This document shows, in pieces, positions 29,660-29,695 of a stretch of 29,695 bases of DNA; position 1 is the stretch's first letter; each line of letters begins with the position of its first letter. The translations under genes and the position numbers were made by a program. The notes below the pieces were generated by a model, which worked only from the letters and a program-made list of their open reading frames with translations, searched no databases and was not told the DNA's origin. The stretch spans positions 201,326-231,020 of the forward strand of contig ML977016.1 in the NCBI GenBank assembly GCA_010015675.1, in the 5' to 3' direction. This stretch comes from Byssothecium circinans (Eukaryota; Ascomycota; Dothideomycetes; Pleosporales; Massarinaceae).

Positions 29660-29687
29660 CGTGATGCGCAGGTTCGCGTGATGCGCA
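29660..29687 (-). repeat. Two-unit 17-bp-period repeat at the right end
   Basis: CGTGATGCGCA occurs exactly at 29660-29670 and again at 29677-29687, period 17. Read on the minus strand it gives GCGCATCACGTAAGCCAC, similar to GTGCATCAGGTGGTGAGCCAC near the left end (93-113). Both ends thus carry two units of the same period in opposite orientation. Confidence 0.55.
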
Positions 29688-29695
29688 CCCCACAC

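Larger units (their letters stand above)
28120..29695. other. 1.6-kb gene-poor right end
   Basis: No intact gene is supported. It contains a TATA box and pyrimidine-rich leader with no long frame behind them (28285-28555), a 39-codon coding-like fragment without a start (29017-29136), and the duplicated CGTGATGCGCA at the very end. Minus- and plus-strand frames around 28932-29365 have no domain features. Confidence 0.45.

Noticed and set aside
1..29695. tRNA genes (B-box GGTTCRANNCC search by eye, both strands)
   Set aside because: Only partial matches inside coding or AT-rich sequence (for example near 6747 and 28908), without matching A-box or cloverleaf arms.

Overview
The window is nuclear DNA of a filamentous ascomycete (Pezizomycotina; the gene set and style would fit Dothideomycetes, but the class is an inference). 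The evidence is intron size (46-106 nt, GT-AG, with CTAAC/CTGAC-like branch sites), pyrimidine-rich leaders before start codons, monocistronic genes on both strands, and eukaryotic housekeeping genes such as CCT3, COG5, a UBE2O-type ubiquitin enzyme and a PRKRIP1 homologue. I found no rRNA, tRNA, CRISPR array or bacterial-type operon.

Layout, left to right. 0.66-1.76 kb (+): a four-helix membrane protein with a ten-fold PYGQ-type tail repeat. 2.95-3.74 kb (-): a secreted lipocalin, rebuilt here as three exons. 5.16-8.34 kb (-): a 1059-residue UBE2O-like E2/E3 enzyme, sharing a 229-bp divergent promoter with COG5 at 8.57-10.10 kb (+). 10.65-12.14 kb (-): a protein-kinase-fold protein with unusual catalytic motifs, convergent with COG5. 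13.32-14.35 kb (+): a two-exon protein with a PD-(D/E)XK nuclease-like core and a C-terminal membrane anchor, lying alone between two gene-poor stretches of about 1 kb. 15.36-17.15 kb (-): CCT3 in four exons, divergent from an unknown Pezizomycotina-type protein at 17.92-18.84 kb (+). 18.84-20.73 kb: about 1.9 kb without a convincing intact gene. 20.73-21.95 kb (+): an OST-alpha/TMEM184-type seven-helix protein in three exons. 22.14-23.36 kb (+): an F-box-like protein, whose true start lies in a small first exon. 23.60-24.08 kb (-): a short orphan. 24.89-26.67 kb (-): a histidine-phosphatase (phosphoglycerate-mutase family) protein in three exons, divergent from the PRKRIP1 homologue at 27.08-27.69 kb (+). 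27.7-29.7 kb: gene-poor, with one doubtful small ORF, an orphan promoter-like stretch and a coding-like fragment.

The genes do not form one pathway. They are conserved housekeeping functions (protein folding, Golgi trafficking, ubiquitin quality control, splicing-linked protein, lipid or solute handling) with a few lineage-specific genes between them. The best candidate for something undescribed is the tail-anchored PD-(D/E)XK-like protein. Next come the motif-altered kinase-like protein, the PYGQ-tailed membrane protein, and short repeats that recur in gene-poor parts and at both window ends and may be remnants of a small transposable element family.
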